A stretch of DNA of 64,000 nt from Hermatobates lingyangjiaoensis (taxonomy: Eukaryota; Arthropoda; Insecta; Hemiptera; Hermatobatidae), in contig JAPFBL010000367.1 in NCBI GenBank assembly GCA_026182355.1, positions 186,001-250,000 of the forward strand, given 5' to 3'. Shown here piece after piece: positions 1 through 10,009 of this stretch. The notes below the pieces were generated by a model that saw nothing but the letters and a program-made list of their open reading frames with translations, did no database searches and was not told the DNA's origin. Within the stretch, counting starts at the first letter, position 1; every line of letters begins with the position of its first letter. Made by a program: the position numbers and the translations under genes.

Positions 1-886
1 AAGTTAATTATCCTTCTGATTCATTGTTAATATTTCAAGATTTTTATCGGAACTAACCTTTCTTGCTATGAAAAATTACATAATCCTTAATAAATACAAA
101 TCTCAGTTATATACTATCAAATTTTGTCAGGGTTAGCAGTTAAAATAAAACCAAAAGGAGATCTAAATTTACATAATGAACCAAAATTTAGTTTCTCATG
201 AAACACTGTGACCCAATGACTAAGTAACGACTCATCTTCGTTATAAAAGCTGTTTTTAAGAATAATATAATTTTACACAAATGTTTAGATACACGCAAAC
301 AGGCATCATTAAAAGATTTCGAAAAAGTAATGAGATATCTTCAAAACATGTAAATCTGTTAAAACTTTAAAACAGAAATTTCCCATGCTTACTGTCTTTT
401 ATTTATATTAAGTAAAAATTCTGAAATGGACTAGGATCTTTTCCTTACTTTGTCCCATTTCAGATTTGTTTTTAATATTTTATTATAATAATAGTCATTT
501 TTAAGAAAAAGACAGCAATTTCATTGAAAGGGTCAGGTTATTAGATTGGGTAAGTATTGAGTGTGGCATCAGGGATGAAGGTAAGTAGAGTAGGGAGGAT
601 CTTGATAGTCCACAGTCCAAACACACTCCAAACCCACGGAGCCACAGTTCAGAAAACCCTCCCTTCAGTCTAAAGCAATTTTTTTAAACAATCAATAAAA
701 TTAAATATCACCAAACAAATTTTTTTTTCAATATTTTTTTATTTTTCTTTAAATGGAGACCCTTCAATCTGTTGAGATTGGTAGAAAAGTTCAACTTCTT
801 CCAGGTATCTAAAAACAAAAAATAATTTATAATCTTAATGTTTACTGGGAAAATATCAATGTGAATCCTTATTTCACTCCTTCACA

Positions 887-893
<7 letters not shown>
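1..893. other. No gene seen
   Basis: AT-rich sequence. 540-660 is slightly less AT-rich, but no frame with splice sites was found. Confidence 0.5.

Positions 894-948
<55 letters not shown>
894..948. repeat. (GA)n microsatellite
   Basis: Pure GA run of about 27 units. Confidence 0.95.
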
Positions 949-951
<3 letters not shown>

Positions 952-1106
952 GATCCAATATTATTGGAATAATTATTACAATTATTTTGTTACTAATATT
1001 ATAACTATCATGTTATTGTAAGTGCCATAATCAGATTATCAACACAACACTCTCACACATACATATACACACATGAAGTCATATAATCTTAGAAGAAGGG
1101 GTCTAC

Positions 1107-1301
1107 CTGGCCTTCAAAAGGAACTCAGCCGCCAGGGGGTTGTCGACGAGCGCATACTGGGACGCCGCCCTCTGCCAGGCGGCCAGTCGATCGCCCAGGT
1201 CGACGAGTCTCCCCAGGCGCCTCCAGGCCCAGTCGCCTCGCTCCAGAGGCGTCGTCAGTGGCAGCCACACCACGCTTCCCCAGCCCTCGTCATCCTCGCG
1301 C
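1107..1301 (-). CDS. Exon E11: end of the RasGEF domain (last exon seen)
   Basis: GC-rich block in AT-rich surroundings. On the minus strand an acceptor (GGCAG) precedes an open frame of about 64 codons that ends at GCCAG/GTAGAC. The peptide is Trp/Arg/Leu-rich. It ends with helix-like text containing WQRAASQYALVDNP and AEFLLKA, which fits the last helix of RasGEF domains (a Gln-aromatic pattern, then a short tail). If GTAGAC is not used as a donor, the frame hits TAG at 1105-1103, so this could be the true C-terminus. If it is used, the protein continues outside the window. Entry needs two carried bases from the acceptor at 1302-1304; a later AG gives phase 0. E10 leaves one base, so an exon may be missing between 1.3 and 4.0 kb. 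Coding status is fairly sure; the gene family is not. Confidence 0.7.
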
Positions 1302-1640
1302 CTGCCACCATTCCAAACACATCAGTTACTCTTAAACACTCAGTCCCACCCCACACATTGGAGTGGGCTCTTGTCACTTACTAAATAGTATTGACTTTAG
1401 AGACTTCTTTGGTAGATTTATATCTATAAAATGCAATAACTGTTTTTATGCCTTGTCTGTCTTAGTATTTTGTATTCAGTTTGACCATTACTCCATGAGG
1501 CACAATATATCTGTATTCATAGAGATTCTGTATATAATATGTTCAGCATACCATTATTAGTTTTTAACTCTTTTTTGAAAATTAAGTTATTTTTGAGATG
1601 TTTTGCTTCCGTATTATATATGCCGATGATTATCATCATT

Positions 1641-1853
1641 CACGTTATAACTCTGACGAAGGCTAGTTACTTGATAGAGTGATAATGGTCAAAATTCTGA
1701 ATATCTTACATCTTACAAAGATACTTGAATATCTTGCGGTTACAATAAACACGTGAAGTAACAATGATATTCACACCGCAGTGTAAGATATTCAGAATTT
1801 TGACCATGATCACTCCATCAAGTAACTAGCCTTTGTCAGAGTTATAACGTAAA
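1641..1853. repeat. Foldback element, 72-bp arms
   Basis: Arms 1641-1712 and 1782-1853 are inverted, with about five differences. They contain TCTGACGAAGGCTAGTTACT and CAAAATTCTGAATATCTTAC. The spacer holds AATAAACACGTGAAGTAACA, close to the flank word of the 26-kb and 56-kb foldbacks. A CTGACGA box is present, but no GAAA partner. Confidence 0.8.
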
Positions 1854-1859
1854 TGATCT

Positions 1860-3990
1860 TAATCAACGGCATATACCTAAGATCTGAAGTTCTTAGTGTT
1901 GTGTGGTTTCAAGTTGATTTATACATATATGTATTTACGAAACTCAACACAAAGGAGGATAGCCAAATAAGGTTTATCCTCTTTTTCTTTGTACTGATTT
2001 CTTTGAGCATTTATATCGTGCGTTGCTGTGATTAGTGTGCATAGAAGTATGTATGATCAAATACATCGGGCATTTTAATATGTGAGTTTGCCAAGTTCAT
2101 ATTAAATTTTCAAAGCCGATTTTGCTGTTCTATTTAAAATAGAGAACTATAAAATTCGAAACATCTAGAGGATGCATTGTTCAAAGTATCCTATTTGTTC
2201 ATTAAGGACTATATTCCCGAGTCTGTACATTTTAGGTAATCTTTAAAGATATTTTTCTAAATTCAATTGTGTTAGACAAAATTTATGAGAGACAATGTAG
2301 AATCATTTGGAGGACAAAATATCTCTGGAGGAATCAAAGTCAAAGATGTAGCTTTCTAGAATAATCTTAATCCCGCAAGAACAAAAAAAGACATTTGTAA
2401 ATTACAGTTATCTGGCATAATGTGGTATACCCCTTATATATCACGGTGTGGTCGAAAGGCCGAGGAACGTGAAATAAAACAAACAAGGTATACCCCTTAT
2501 AGTACGTTACGATAGATTGCATATCCAAAAAACCAAATGTGATTGTGTTATAAAAAAAAAGTATGGCTATATTTACGATAAATAGGAATTTTCCTCCGGT
2601 ATGGAACTAGCATCTGAAGAATCGCAAATTCTTAACGTTGAGATAAAGTACTTCAGAGGCTGTTTTTTGATCTTGGCTAAGTTTTCCTTAGAAAGAAAAC
2701 TTGCTTTTGAAGAACTTCGATGTTGTGGTTTCAACTCTACTGAAACAAACTCTATATTATAAACTATTACAGAAGATCAAAATTGCTAATTAACAATTTT
2801 TAATTGGTACCCTACCACAATTTCTAGGAGTATACTGCATAGGTGTATTTATAAGGTCTACTGCAACTCTTTCATAATATTGTGTGATGGGTCATTATAT
2901 TAGCATTTACTGTTGTTGATTTCAGTTATTTTCTAATTTTTACCGTAAATATTTTTATCTTCTTTTTTATTTGGGAGTTCTGATTAAATAAAAGAAACAA
3001 CATACCTTGGGTTCAATGTACAAAATGTTTGTTTTTTTAATAATCACTACAAATATATTTGTAGTCTGAGTTATACAAACTGAGTTATTGAAAATAAGAA
3101 ATTAACATCTTTCTAACTAATTATGATAAAAATCAGTTAAATGAATTAAAAAAAGATATGTCCTTGATTCTATTAACCCAAAGACCTGACGTAATGAAAC
3201 TCATTTAAAATTACATTTCTGCATTTAAGAGTATCATTACGACAACTGCAGAATCGTTCCATATAATTTCTATGAAATGTTTTGTCAAAATTGTAGCTAT
3301 TTGTAACATTCCGTCTGCATAAAAACAATACTTCGGCACACATGCAGTACAAGATAATTTGCTATAAAGTTAAAAACATCTTCACTTGTGTTCCAATTTT
3401 TAAAGTCTGCAGTTCATGCAGTTCTTCAATCCAGAGTTTGCTTTTAATTATGAGGTAATGACGAGTTCAAATTCTCATTACAATACTAGAGTCCTGTAAA
3501 ATGTTAGACAGGATAAATTTATATAATAAAATAAATAAATGGTTCAAAATGGACCTTAAAATTGGTTAAAGTTATGCAAAATAAACACAAAAAAGATACC
3601 ACTTACAAATTCAAATGTTTGGTTTAACTACAATTAGAAGGAAGGGAAGAAAGTTAAGACAGTGAGTCGACAGAACGACTGTGGACAAAAACACGTTGGA
3701 TCAGATAAACGTATAAAAAGAAAGAGGTAATAAGGAAAGAGATAAAAGTATACAGGCATAGAATAAAAAATAGTAGGAAACTAAAAGTTGAAATAAGGAT
3801 AGACAAGAGTAGGATTGTTTAATAAAAGCATAAACTTAAAACCTTAATAATTAGTTAATTTTAAGGTTTTTTCTGTACGTGCTCGTTTTGACTGTACTGT
3901 TGATTATCAACGTCGATCTGCCGGAGCATTGGTGGTTAAAATAGTAAATCTATGTGGTTTACAAATTGCCAATTTCAAAGAAATTTGACA
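1860..3990. other. Intron E10-E11, nothing recognised
   Basis: AT-rich. The phase conflict between E10 and E11 implies that a small missed exon could lie here. Confidence 0.5.
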
Positions 3991-3997
3991 ATGATAC

Positions 3998-4164
3998 CTG
4001 TATCGTTGACTTTGGACAATTGGGTTGCAGGTCGTCGAGAAGGAGTTGACGTCTTGCCGAGAAGATAGGCGAGGATGAAGAACATGGACGGAATGAAAGG
4101 AGGTGTCGAGGTGGATCTGTCAAAGAGCCGCCGGTAGCGAGACGTTCTTGGATCTTTGTGCAGT
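3998..4164 (-). CDS. Exon E10: RasGEF domain, PPFIP segment
   Basis: The minus-strand frame runs from acceptor GCTGAG to donor ATACAG/GTATCA. E9 leaves two bases, and adding the first base of E10 gives a Gln codon and the frame beginning LHKDPRTSRYRRLF. That frame contains TPPFIPSM, which lines up with the conserved PP-x-IP motif after the long helices of RasGEF domains. The 15-20 residues after the motif (FFILAYLLGKT) are more hydrophobic than is typical for the family. A second frame is also open across the block, so the choice rests on phase and on the PPFIP motif. The exon leaves one base, which does not fit the simplest start of E11. Together with E9 it flanks the intron that holds the Penelope pair. 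Confidence 0.65.
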
Positions 4165-4769
4165 CTCAGCAAACACATGAGCCGCCTTCAAAATTGAACT
4201 ATATTTATGTCTTGCATTTACAACTGACTTTACCAGAGTTTTAGAGAATATATCCCAAACTCTATCTCCTTAACCAACATTTCTTTCTGTCCGAAGTCAA
4301 TGTAATTTGCTTTGTCATCTCATGAACTATTCATATCAAATTCAGAAACATACTATTAAGTACAGTAAAAGTATGAGAAACTACGGAGCCAGGCCATAAT
4401 ACCATATTTTCAAGGAAACAAACTCCAACTCCCACTCAAGTGTGATAATTTTTTTTCCATCTAAAACCTTCATTTAACTATGGAGCTATCTAACTAATGT
4501 ATGAAGAGTGAAAGTATAGTAAACAATGCTATACTAGGAACACATTTTCTAGAACAATAATTAATTTATGTTATATTTTTTAAAAAAAATGAGAATTACG
4601 TATACAAACATTTAAATAAATTTTAAAATATTAAGTACAGAAAACTCATAAACAACTTCAAGTTGAATGGAATTACTTTTCCACAAGTGTAAATATAGAA
4701 TCTAATTCGTAATGGTCATATACATCATGACTTAGTAGTACTAAACATGATTCACTACTACCATTGGTA

Positions 4770-5155
4770 ATAGCTGTAGCAGCAGGTATCATACGGTATA
4801 TCACTAGCTTGAGATACTCATATGTTTCTTTTCAAACGCCCACACTTATAAAACTTTCACCTTTTAGTGCTGTTCTTGGAGCGGAAATCATGGCACATTT
4901 ATTATTTGGCACCTATTGTCATGGGCGAGCCACATCACTTATTGATTCTTTATTTGGAGTCCTAAATTTTAACTAACTCATTAGTACCTGACATTGTATA
5001 GGATTGGGACCGACAATTTTAACGTCCTCTCCGAGGGACGACGTGCTCAGATTTATTCACCTGGGATGTATATAAATCAAGAGCCAGGTGGGTATCGAAC
5101 CCCAGACATACTAGTTCAGAGGTAAGTACGTTGACCACTAAGCTGACCTGGCCCC
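4770..5155 (-). mobile_element. tRNA-derived SINE, copy 1
   Basis: Read on the minus strand from 5155: a tRNA-like head with GGTCAGCTTAGTGGTCAA (A box) and GGGGTTCGATACC (B box), then a body with GACGTCGTCCCTCGGAGAGG-like text reading toward 4980. The tail beyond it (GGAGTCCTAAATTTTA word near 4960) is shared with copies 3, 4 and 5. The head is not a real tRNA: no complete cloverleaf forms and it runs into the body. Confidence 0.8.
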
Positions 5156-5208
5156 CTATTCTTATCTTACGCAGCGAGCAATTAATGCCTTCATAACTAT
5201 ATATTCAC

Positions 5209-5220
5209 AAATAATAATTT
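5209..5220. repeat. Left target-site duplication of the Penelope pair
   Basis: The 12-base word AAATAATAATTT lies at 5209-5220 and again at 8305-8316, directly outside the inverted Penelope copies. It marks a single staggered-cut insertion of the whole pair. Confidence 0.85.
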
Positions 5221-5371
5221 AGTGTACTTCGGTAGCAGTCCTTCCTTTATACATGATTGGTTATACACGACTGAATATTGTCGATCGATGATCTTCTTCT
5301 CCAACTTTTCAAGTTTGCGGAAAATTAATTTTTCGTTGTGAGAACAACGGTTCAAGGAATGAATTCTTCTT

Positions 5372-5412
5372 GTCGACGCGTTTCGACTGTCTACTGCAGT
5401 CATTTTCAAGAC
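5372..5412 (-). ncRNA. Degenerate hammerhead-like motif, Penelope minus copy
   Basis: Exact mirror of 8141-8181, with the same two core changes in box 1 and the same intact stem II, GAAA and GUC. Shared defects show they predate the paired insertion. Confidence 0.6.
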
Positions 5413-5502
5413 ACAAAACAGGTGGGTTACCGGTCTCCTTATATAGCCGAGAGTCAGGGGGGGGTGAGCGCTGATTGGCTGTGCTATTGTGGTTCTTCCT
5501 TC

Positions 5503-7038
5503 TCATTGGTTATTGGTTTGGCCTATTGCTGGGGCTTGTTCTCCGAGTAGCTTGAGTACTCTTGACATCCCAGTTTGTTGTCTATTGATTATAGGGCTAT
5601 TTTTGGATATTTCTATTGCTTCATAGATTGGGAGTCTATTGTAATCATTGGTTTGCCTGATGATGGTGGTGTTTTCTGTAAGGTCCTGGCGGGATAGGTC
5701 GGAATTGTGTGCTTGTCTGGTATGGTTCTTTATAGCTCCTGATTGAAGGTGCATGGTGAGGCGTCTGGAAAGCGTTGTCTTCGTCATGCCGATATACTTG
5801 GCGTTAGCCAGGAGCTCACACTCTCCTTTTTTACATTTGTATTCGTACACGACGTTGACTCTCTGCAGATCGCTGGTTGCGGTGATGGGGCTGTTTTTTA
5901 TGACTAAATTTGTTGTGGTCCGGGCCTTATAATAAATATGTAATTTTATTCTGTCGTTGGGCTGTTTGCATTTTACGTTTCTTCGTATAATATTCTTAAG
6001 TGCGGCTTCTTCTGTTTTGTACTCCCTTGTGAACTGGTTTCTGTAGTACAGCTGGTATACCGTTCCGTCTGGGTCATTATTGGTATTTCTTTCCTTATTG
6101 ACCAAGTAGGAATTCAGGACTTTATCGAAGGCGTTATTTGTATATCCATTATTCACAAAGGTTTGCCTGAGTTGGTTTATTCTTTCGTTGAATATCTGCC
6201 ACGTAGATGAGGTTTTGTATGTGCGGTGTATGAGGGCATATATGGTGCCTGTCTTGTACCTCTCAGGGCATTCACTTCTATGGGCATTTAAGTATATGCC
6301 CTTATCCGTTTCCTTCTGGTATACTGATGTCACATAGTTCGTGCCTCGTCCATCTATGTGCACATCGAGGTAGTTGATTTGGCACTCTTTGGCTTCTTCC
6401 AGGGTGAAGTTTAATCCTGATGTTTCTTGCAGAGCAGCTTTAAGGGAAAGGAGTTCCTGGTTCGTTTTTGTAACCACGAGGCAGTCGTCAACGTAACGGC
6501 AATAGCGGGTAGGTTTGGCTTGTTGCAGTACTTGATTTTCCACGTGACACATGTAGAAGTTTGCGAAGGTCACTCCTAGTGGTGACCCCATTGCAACGCC
6601 ATCAACTTGGCGGTAGAGAGTTCCGTCAATATGCCGGAAAGGGGATTTAGTGGTGCATGCGTAGAGCAGTTTCTTCATTATGTTCCTTTCAATCTGCGGA
6701 GGTGGTAAGCTTGCGTGATTGTATACTGCATTACATATGATGTCAATGGTAGGGCCCACTGGAACGTTGGTGAAAAGGGACTCCACATCTAGCGATGATA
6801 GTTTTCCTTCGGGTCTGATAGTACGTAGAATATGCAGAAGGTCGTCAGTAGAAGTCAGAGTGAATTCGGCAGGCATGTATGGCGTGATGATGCTGTTAAG
6901 TTGTTTTGCAGTCTGATATATTGGCGTAGTGACTTGAGAGATTATGGGTCGTAGAGGGTTGTCCGTCTTGTGTATTTTGACTGTCCCATAGATGTAACCG
7001 GGTGAGAATTCGCCGACGATAGGTTGGCAACAAGCCAA
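5503..7038 (-). CDS. Penelope-like reverse transcriptase with GIY-YIG endonuclease, 5' truncated
   Basis: About 511 codons without the normal N-terminus. Residues ~1-40 hold the RT start region (GYIYGTVKIHK, then PLRPIIS). A later DVESLFTNVP carries the first catalytic Asp. VDGVAMGSPLGVTFANFY is the RT motif 4 equivalent. RYVDDCLVV at about residue 184 is the catalytic Tyr-x-Asp-Asp box. NYLDVHI follows. Around residues 390-500 is a PLE-type GIY-YIG endonuclease: VVYEYKCKKGEC, then KYIGMTKTTLSRRLTMHLQS and a conserved Glu in PIYEAIEIS. RT copies the RNA and GIY-YIG nicks the target. The first few codons derive from the opposite copy across the junction. No stop or frameshift is seen in the part present, so decay has hardly begun, but the missing N-terminus makes autonomy unlikely. 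Confidence 0.9.
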   Translation of the reverse strand: MACCQPIVGEFSPGYIYGTVKIHKTDNPLRPIISQVTTPIYQTAKQLNSIITPYMPAEFTLTSTDDLLHILRTIRPEGKLSSLDVESLFTNVPVGPTIDIICNAVYNHASLPPPQIERNIMKKLLYACTTKSPFRHIDGTLYRQVDGVAMGSPLGVTFANFYMCHVENQVLQQAKPTRYCRYVDDCLVVTKTNQELLSLKAALQETSGLNFTLEEAKECQINYLDVHIDGRGTNYVTSVYQKETDKGIYLNAHRSECPERYKTGTIYALIHRTYKTSSTWQIFNERINQLRQTFVNNGYTNNAFDKVLNSYLVNKERNTNNDPDGTVYQLYYRNQFTREYKTEEAALKNIIRRNVKCKQPNDRIKLHIYYKARTTTNLVIKNSPITATSDLQRVNVVYEYKCKKGECELLANAKYIGMTKTTLSRRLTMHLQSGAIKNHTRQAHNSDLSRQDLTENTTIIRQTNDYNRLPIYEAIEISKNSPIINRQQTGMSRVLKLLGEQAPAIGQTNNQ

Positions 7039-8050
7039 ACCTACCCGCTATTGCCGTTACGTTGACGACTGCCTCGTGGTTACAAAAACGAACCAGGAAC
7101 TCCTTTCCCTTAAAGCTGCTCTGCAAGAAACATCAGGATTAAACTTCACCCTGGAAGAAGCCAAAGAGTGCCAAATCAACTACCTCGATGTGCACATAGA
7201 TGGACGAGGCACGAACTATGTGACATCAGTATACCAGAAGGAAACGGATAAGGGCATATACTTAAATGCCCATAGAAGTGAATGCCCTGAGAGGTACAAG
7301 ACAGGCACCATATATGCCCTCATACACCGCACATACAAAACCTCATCTACGTGGCAGATATTCAACGAAAGAATAAACCAACTCAGGCAAACCTTTGTGA
7401 ATAATGGATATACAAATAACGCCTTCGATAAAGTCCTGAATTCCTACTTGGTCAATAAGGAAAGAAATACCAATAATGACCCAGACGGAACGGTATACCA
7501 GCTGTACTACAGAAACCAGTTCACAAGGGAGTACAAAACAGAAGAAGCCGCACTTAAGAATATTATACGAAGAAACGTAAAATGCAAACAGCCCAACGAC
7601 AGAATAAAATTACATATTTATTATAAGGCCCGGACCACAACAAATTTAGTCATAAAAAACAGCCCCATCACCGCAACCAGCGATCTGCAGAGAGTCAACG
7701 TCGTGTACGAATACAAATGTAAAAAAGGAGAGTGTGAGCTCCTGGCTAACGCCAAGTATATCGGCATGACGAAGACAACGCTTTCCAGACGCCTCACCAT
7801 GCACCTTCAATCAGGAGCTATAAAGAACCATACCAGACAAGCACACAATTCCGACCTATCCCGCCAGGACCTTACAGAAAACACCACCATCATCAGGCAA
7901 ACCAATGATTACAATAGGCTCCCAATCTATGAAGCAATAGAAATATCCAAAAATAGCCCTATAATCAATAGACAACAAACTGGGATGTCAAGAGTACTCA
8001 AGCTACTCGGAGAACAAGCCCCAGCAATAGGCCAAACCAATAACCAATGA
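7027..8050 (+). pseudogene. Second Penelope ORF copy, truncated just before YVDD
   Basis: The coding frame begins at the head-to-head junction within text corresponding to QQAKPTRYCRYVDD and continues to the same C-terminus as the minus copy. It therefore keeps the catalytic Asp-Asp box and the complete GIY-YIG half but lacks all earlier RT motifs. The translation is identical to the other copy wherever the two overlap. It has no start codon of its own and is best read as a truncated, non-functional copy. Confidence 0.9.
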
Positions 8051-8106
8051 GAAGGAAGAACCACAATAGCACAGCCAATCAGCGCTCACCCCCCCCTGAC
8101 TCTCGG

Positions 8107-8116
8107 CTATATAAGG
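8107..8116 (+). promoter_or_regulatory. TATA-like box in the Penelope terminal region
   Basis: CTATATAAGG lies about 30 bases before the hammerhead-like motif, and its mirror image is in the left arm at 5437-5446. TATA plus ribozyme in the PLE terminal repeat is the expected layout for an internal promoter. Confidence 0.5.
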
Positions 8117-8140
8117 AGACCGGTAACCCACCTGTTTTGT

Positions 8141-8181
8141 GTCTTGAAAATGACTGCAGTAGACAGTCGAAACGCGTCGAC
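8141..8181 (+). ncRNA. Degenerate hammerhead-ribozyme-like motif, Penelope plus copy
   Basis: GUC (8141-8143) can pair with GAC (8179-8181) as stem I. Box 1 reads UUGAAAA at 8144-8150, where a working core would be CUGANGA. Stem II is a perfect GACUG/CAGUC hairpin (8152-8156 with 8164-8168). Box 2 is GAAA (8169-8172), then C, a two-base loop, and GUC (8176-8178) as the expected cleavage triplet. Positions C3 and G8 are changed, so self-cleavage is not expected. The small stem III is the type known for PLE hammerheads. Confidence 0.6.
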
Positions 8182-8304
8182 AAGAAGAATTCATTCCTTG
8201 AACCGTTGTTCTCACAACGAAAAATTAATTTTCCGCAAACTTGAAAAGTTGGAGAAGAAGATCATCGATCGACAATATTCAGTCGTGTATAACCAATCAT
8301 GTAT

Positions 8305-8316
8305 AAATAATAATTT
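8305..8316. repeat. Right target-site duplication of the Penelope pair
   Basis: Exact second copy of the 12-base AAATAATAATTT word, abutting the 3' end of the plus-strand copy. Confidence 0.85.
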
Positions 8317-8517
8317 GTAAATTTTGATAACAGACTTTTTTGTAAGTGTATATTATTAAAAATATAACTAATATTTGCAGAAACTTATTCTTGTTAAGTT
8401 TCCCTATCTTCCTGAACAAAGAACGGATGAAAACGAGTTGAGTAACTGTAACAAAAAGTTGAAACATGTTGGCAGTAGAATGTATGTTATTTACTTTAGA
8501 TGCAGTAACAGAATCGT

Positions 8518-9250
8518 TTTATATTAGAAATAGGTAAAACTGTCATACCTCGTAAGATTATCATGGAGTTGGAGCGCTTTCGGACGTGTCCATCTTCGAT
8601 CACAACAAACCTACTGAGCTGTTATATACTCGTAGGTAGGATTTAAAAGTAATAACTCATAAACCAAATATTAACTTGCTCAACCGAAAATGTAATTAAT
8701 AAATATGTTAAAAGCGGGGTATAAACCCTAAAAATAAGATTTAAAGAACATCTTAACGACTATTTAAATAATAGAAATAAATCAATAAATCAAATTTTGC
8801 AAACCACCTGACTGAACACGGACATACACCTGACACTTAGAAAACTCAATGGACTTACTACAGACAGGACAGAAAGGACAGAGACTCAACATAACTGAAC
8901 AGATAGAAATACATAACATAAAAATACGGGTAAATTAATAAATGAACAAATAAATTACCAATCCGATATTTTATGTAAATCACTACTAATCAAAATAAAA
9001 AGACAACTGGACAGGCAGGATGGCGAAGTTAAAAAATATAAAAAACCCAAACTAGATAATTGCTAAAAACCAAAAAAAAAATTAAAATAACTAAATAAAA
9101 CCAAATAATAATATCAGGATAGCAGTGGACTTGACAGATAACCAACCCCCTATATAACAGCTCAGTAGGTTTGTTGCGATCGAAGATGGAAAGCGCTCCA
9201 ACTCCAGGATCATTTTACGAGGTATGACGGTTTACCTATTTCTAATATAA
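8518..9250. mobile_element. Non-autonomous element with ~100-bp inverted arms
   Basis: Left arm 8518-8629 and right arm 9151-9250 are inverted repeats, differing by an 8-base insertion in the left arm and a few substitutions. Both include ATACCTCGTAA, TTGGAGCGCTTTC and CTACTGAGCTGTTATATA. The AT-rich interior has no ORF. The word AACAGAATCGTT occurs just left (about 8509-8520) and again at about 9293-9304, possibly a target duplication, although the right copy is 40 bases beyond the arm. A word from the arm (ACGAGGTATGACAG) recurs at 11020-11033, suggesting another fragment. Confidence 0.7.
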
Positions 9251-9254
9251 ATCA

Positions 9255-9840
9255 TACTAACCTCAGTGGTATTAGCAATATGCATGTATTTAACAGAATC
9301 GTTATTCAAGAAGACAGAAAAAAATTAATAAGAAAAAATTTTCTGCAAATTATGGTTATATTTTTAATAGTATAAATAATATAATGATTAATACTCCAAT
9401 TATATATAATAATAAAAAAAAAGTTTACCTTATAGTAATTCATATTGTAGTAGTACTAGAAAAGTTGGGACTTTGGTGTTTGGCTAACCTGAATGGCAAG
9501 ACCAGTATGATATTGGATGAAGTAATGTATCCAGTTATTCCTCCCTGTATAAGTGTTAATAAATCCTAGATATATAATATCATTAGAAGGACATGGATTT
9601 CAAAATTAGATAGAATAACTTAGAGATATAAAGCCTTAGATTTCTCCTAATAGCAGAATATCCTGCTATTAGCAGCAATATAGCTTACTTATAGAATGTG
9701 AGCTATTCTAGACTTCTAGAGGCAGTGGAATAGTTTAGTTTTAAAAATCATGAACTTCCAGTTTCATTTGGACAAAGCAACGCAAATGTGTTGTGAGCGT
9801 CAGACAAAGACCATGCGGTTACTTTTAACGTTGATTACTC
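9255..9840. other. Intron E9-E10, remaining part
   Basis: AT-rich, no recognised element apart from a small TCCTGCTATTAGCAG repeat near 9660. Confidence 0.5.
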
Positions 9841-9842
9841 AC

Positions 9843-10009
9843 TGGTACTTGGTAGCATGGTGGTGTCTAAGGTAGCGCCAGGTGCTGCCCAGTCTGAAGA
9901 CTGCAGGCGCCTCCAGCCCCAGAAGAATACTTCTCACTGACTGGAGATTGCGGAGGCTGTGAAGTTTGTTCGCCACATTTATCACCCTGGCCATTAAACG
10001 GGCACGCAT
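9843..10009 (-). CDS. Exon E9: RasGEF catalytic core
   Basis: The minus-strand exon starts after GGTTTTCAG and ends at a strong donor (ACCA/GTGAGT). Its peptide has the hallmark RasGEF run: RARLMARVINVANKLHSLRN, then QSVRSILLGLEAPAVFRLGS, then TWRYL. This matches the family pattern in which a helix with conserved Leu and Asn is followed by xxIxxGLxxxxVxRLxxTW, part of the surface that opens the switch regions of Ras-type GTPases. The exon is in phase 0 with E8 and leaves two bases for E10. Of all exons here this one carries the clearest family signature. In the cell such a domain would load GTP onto a Ras- or Rap-like GTPase at membranes; which GTPase cannot be read from the sequence. Confidence 0.9.

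Larger units (their letters stand above)
5221..8304. mobile_element. Head-to-head inverted Penelope-like element pair
   Basis: Two 5'-truncated PLE copies meet head to head. Arms 5249-6526 and 7027-8304 mirror each other, with identical predicted protein over about 320 residues; 6527-7026 belongs only to the longer minus copy. At the junction the sequence reads GGCAACAAGCC, consistent with joining at short homology. The minus copy has 28 extra bases at its 3' end (5221-5248) that the plus copy lacks. Near-identity of the arms and a perfect 12-bp target duplication indicate recent arrival as one unit. Inverted and tandem partial copies are typical of PLE insertion. The element sits in the E9-E10 intron of the RasGEF gene. 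Confidence 0.9.

Noticed and set aside
5085..5155. Real tRNA gene
   Set aside because: A and B boxes are present, but the cloverleaf is incomplete and the sequence repeats with a SINE body elsewhere.
8003..8244. Small frames of 65-70 codons at the Penelope 3' ends, and their mirrors at 5197-5550
   Set aside because: Lie in the non-coding terminal region with TATA box and ribozyme motif; mirrored by symmetry.
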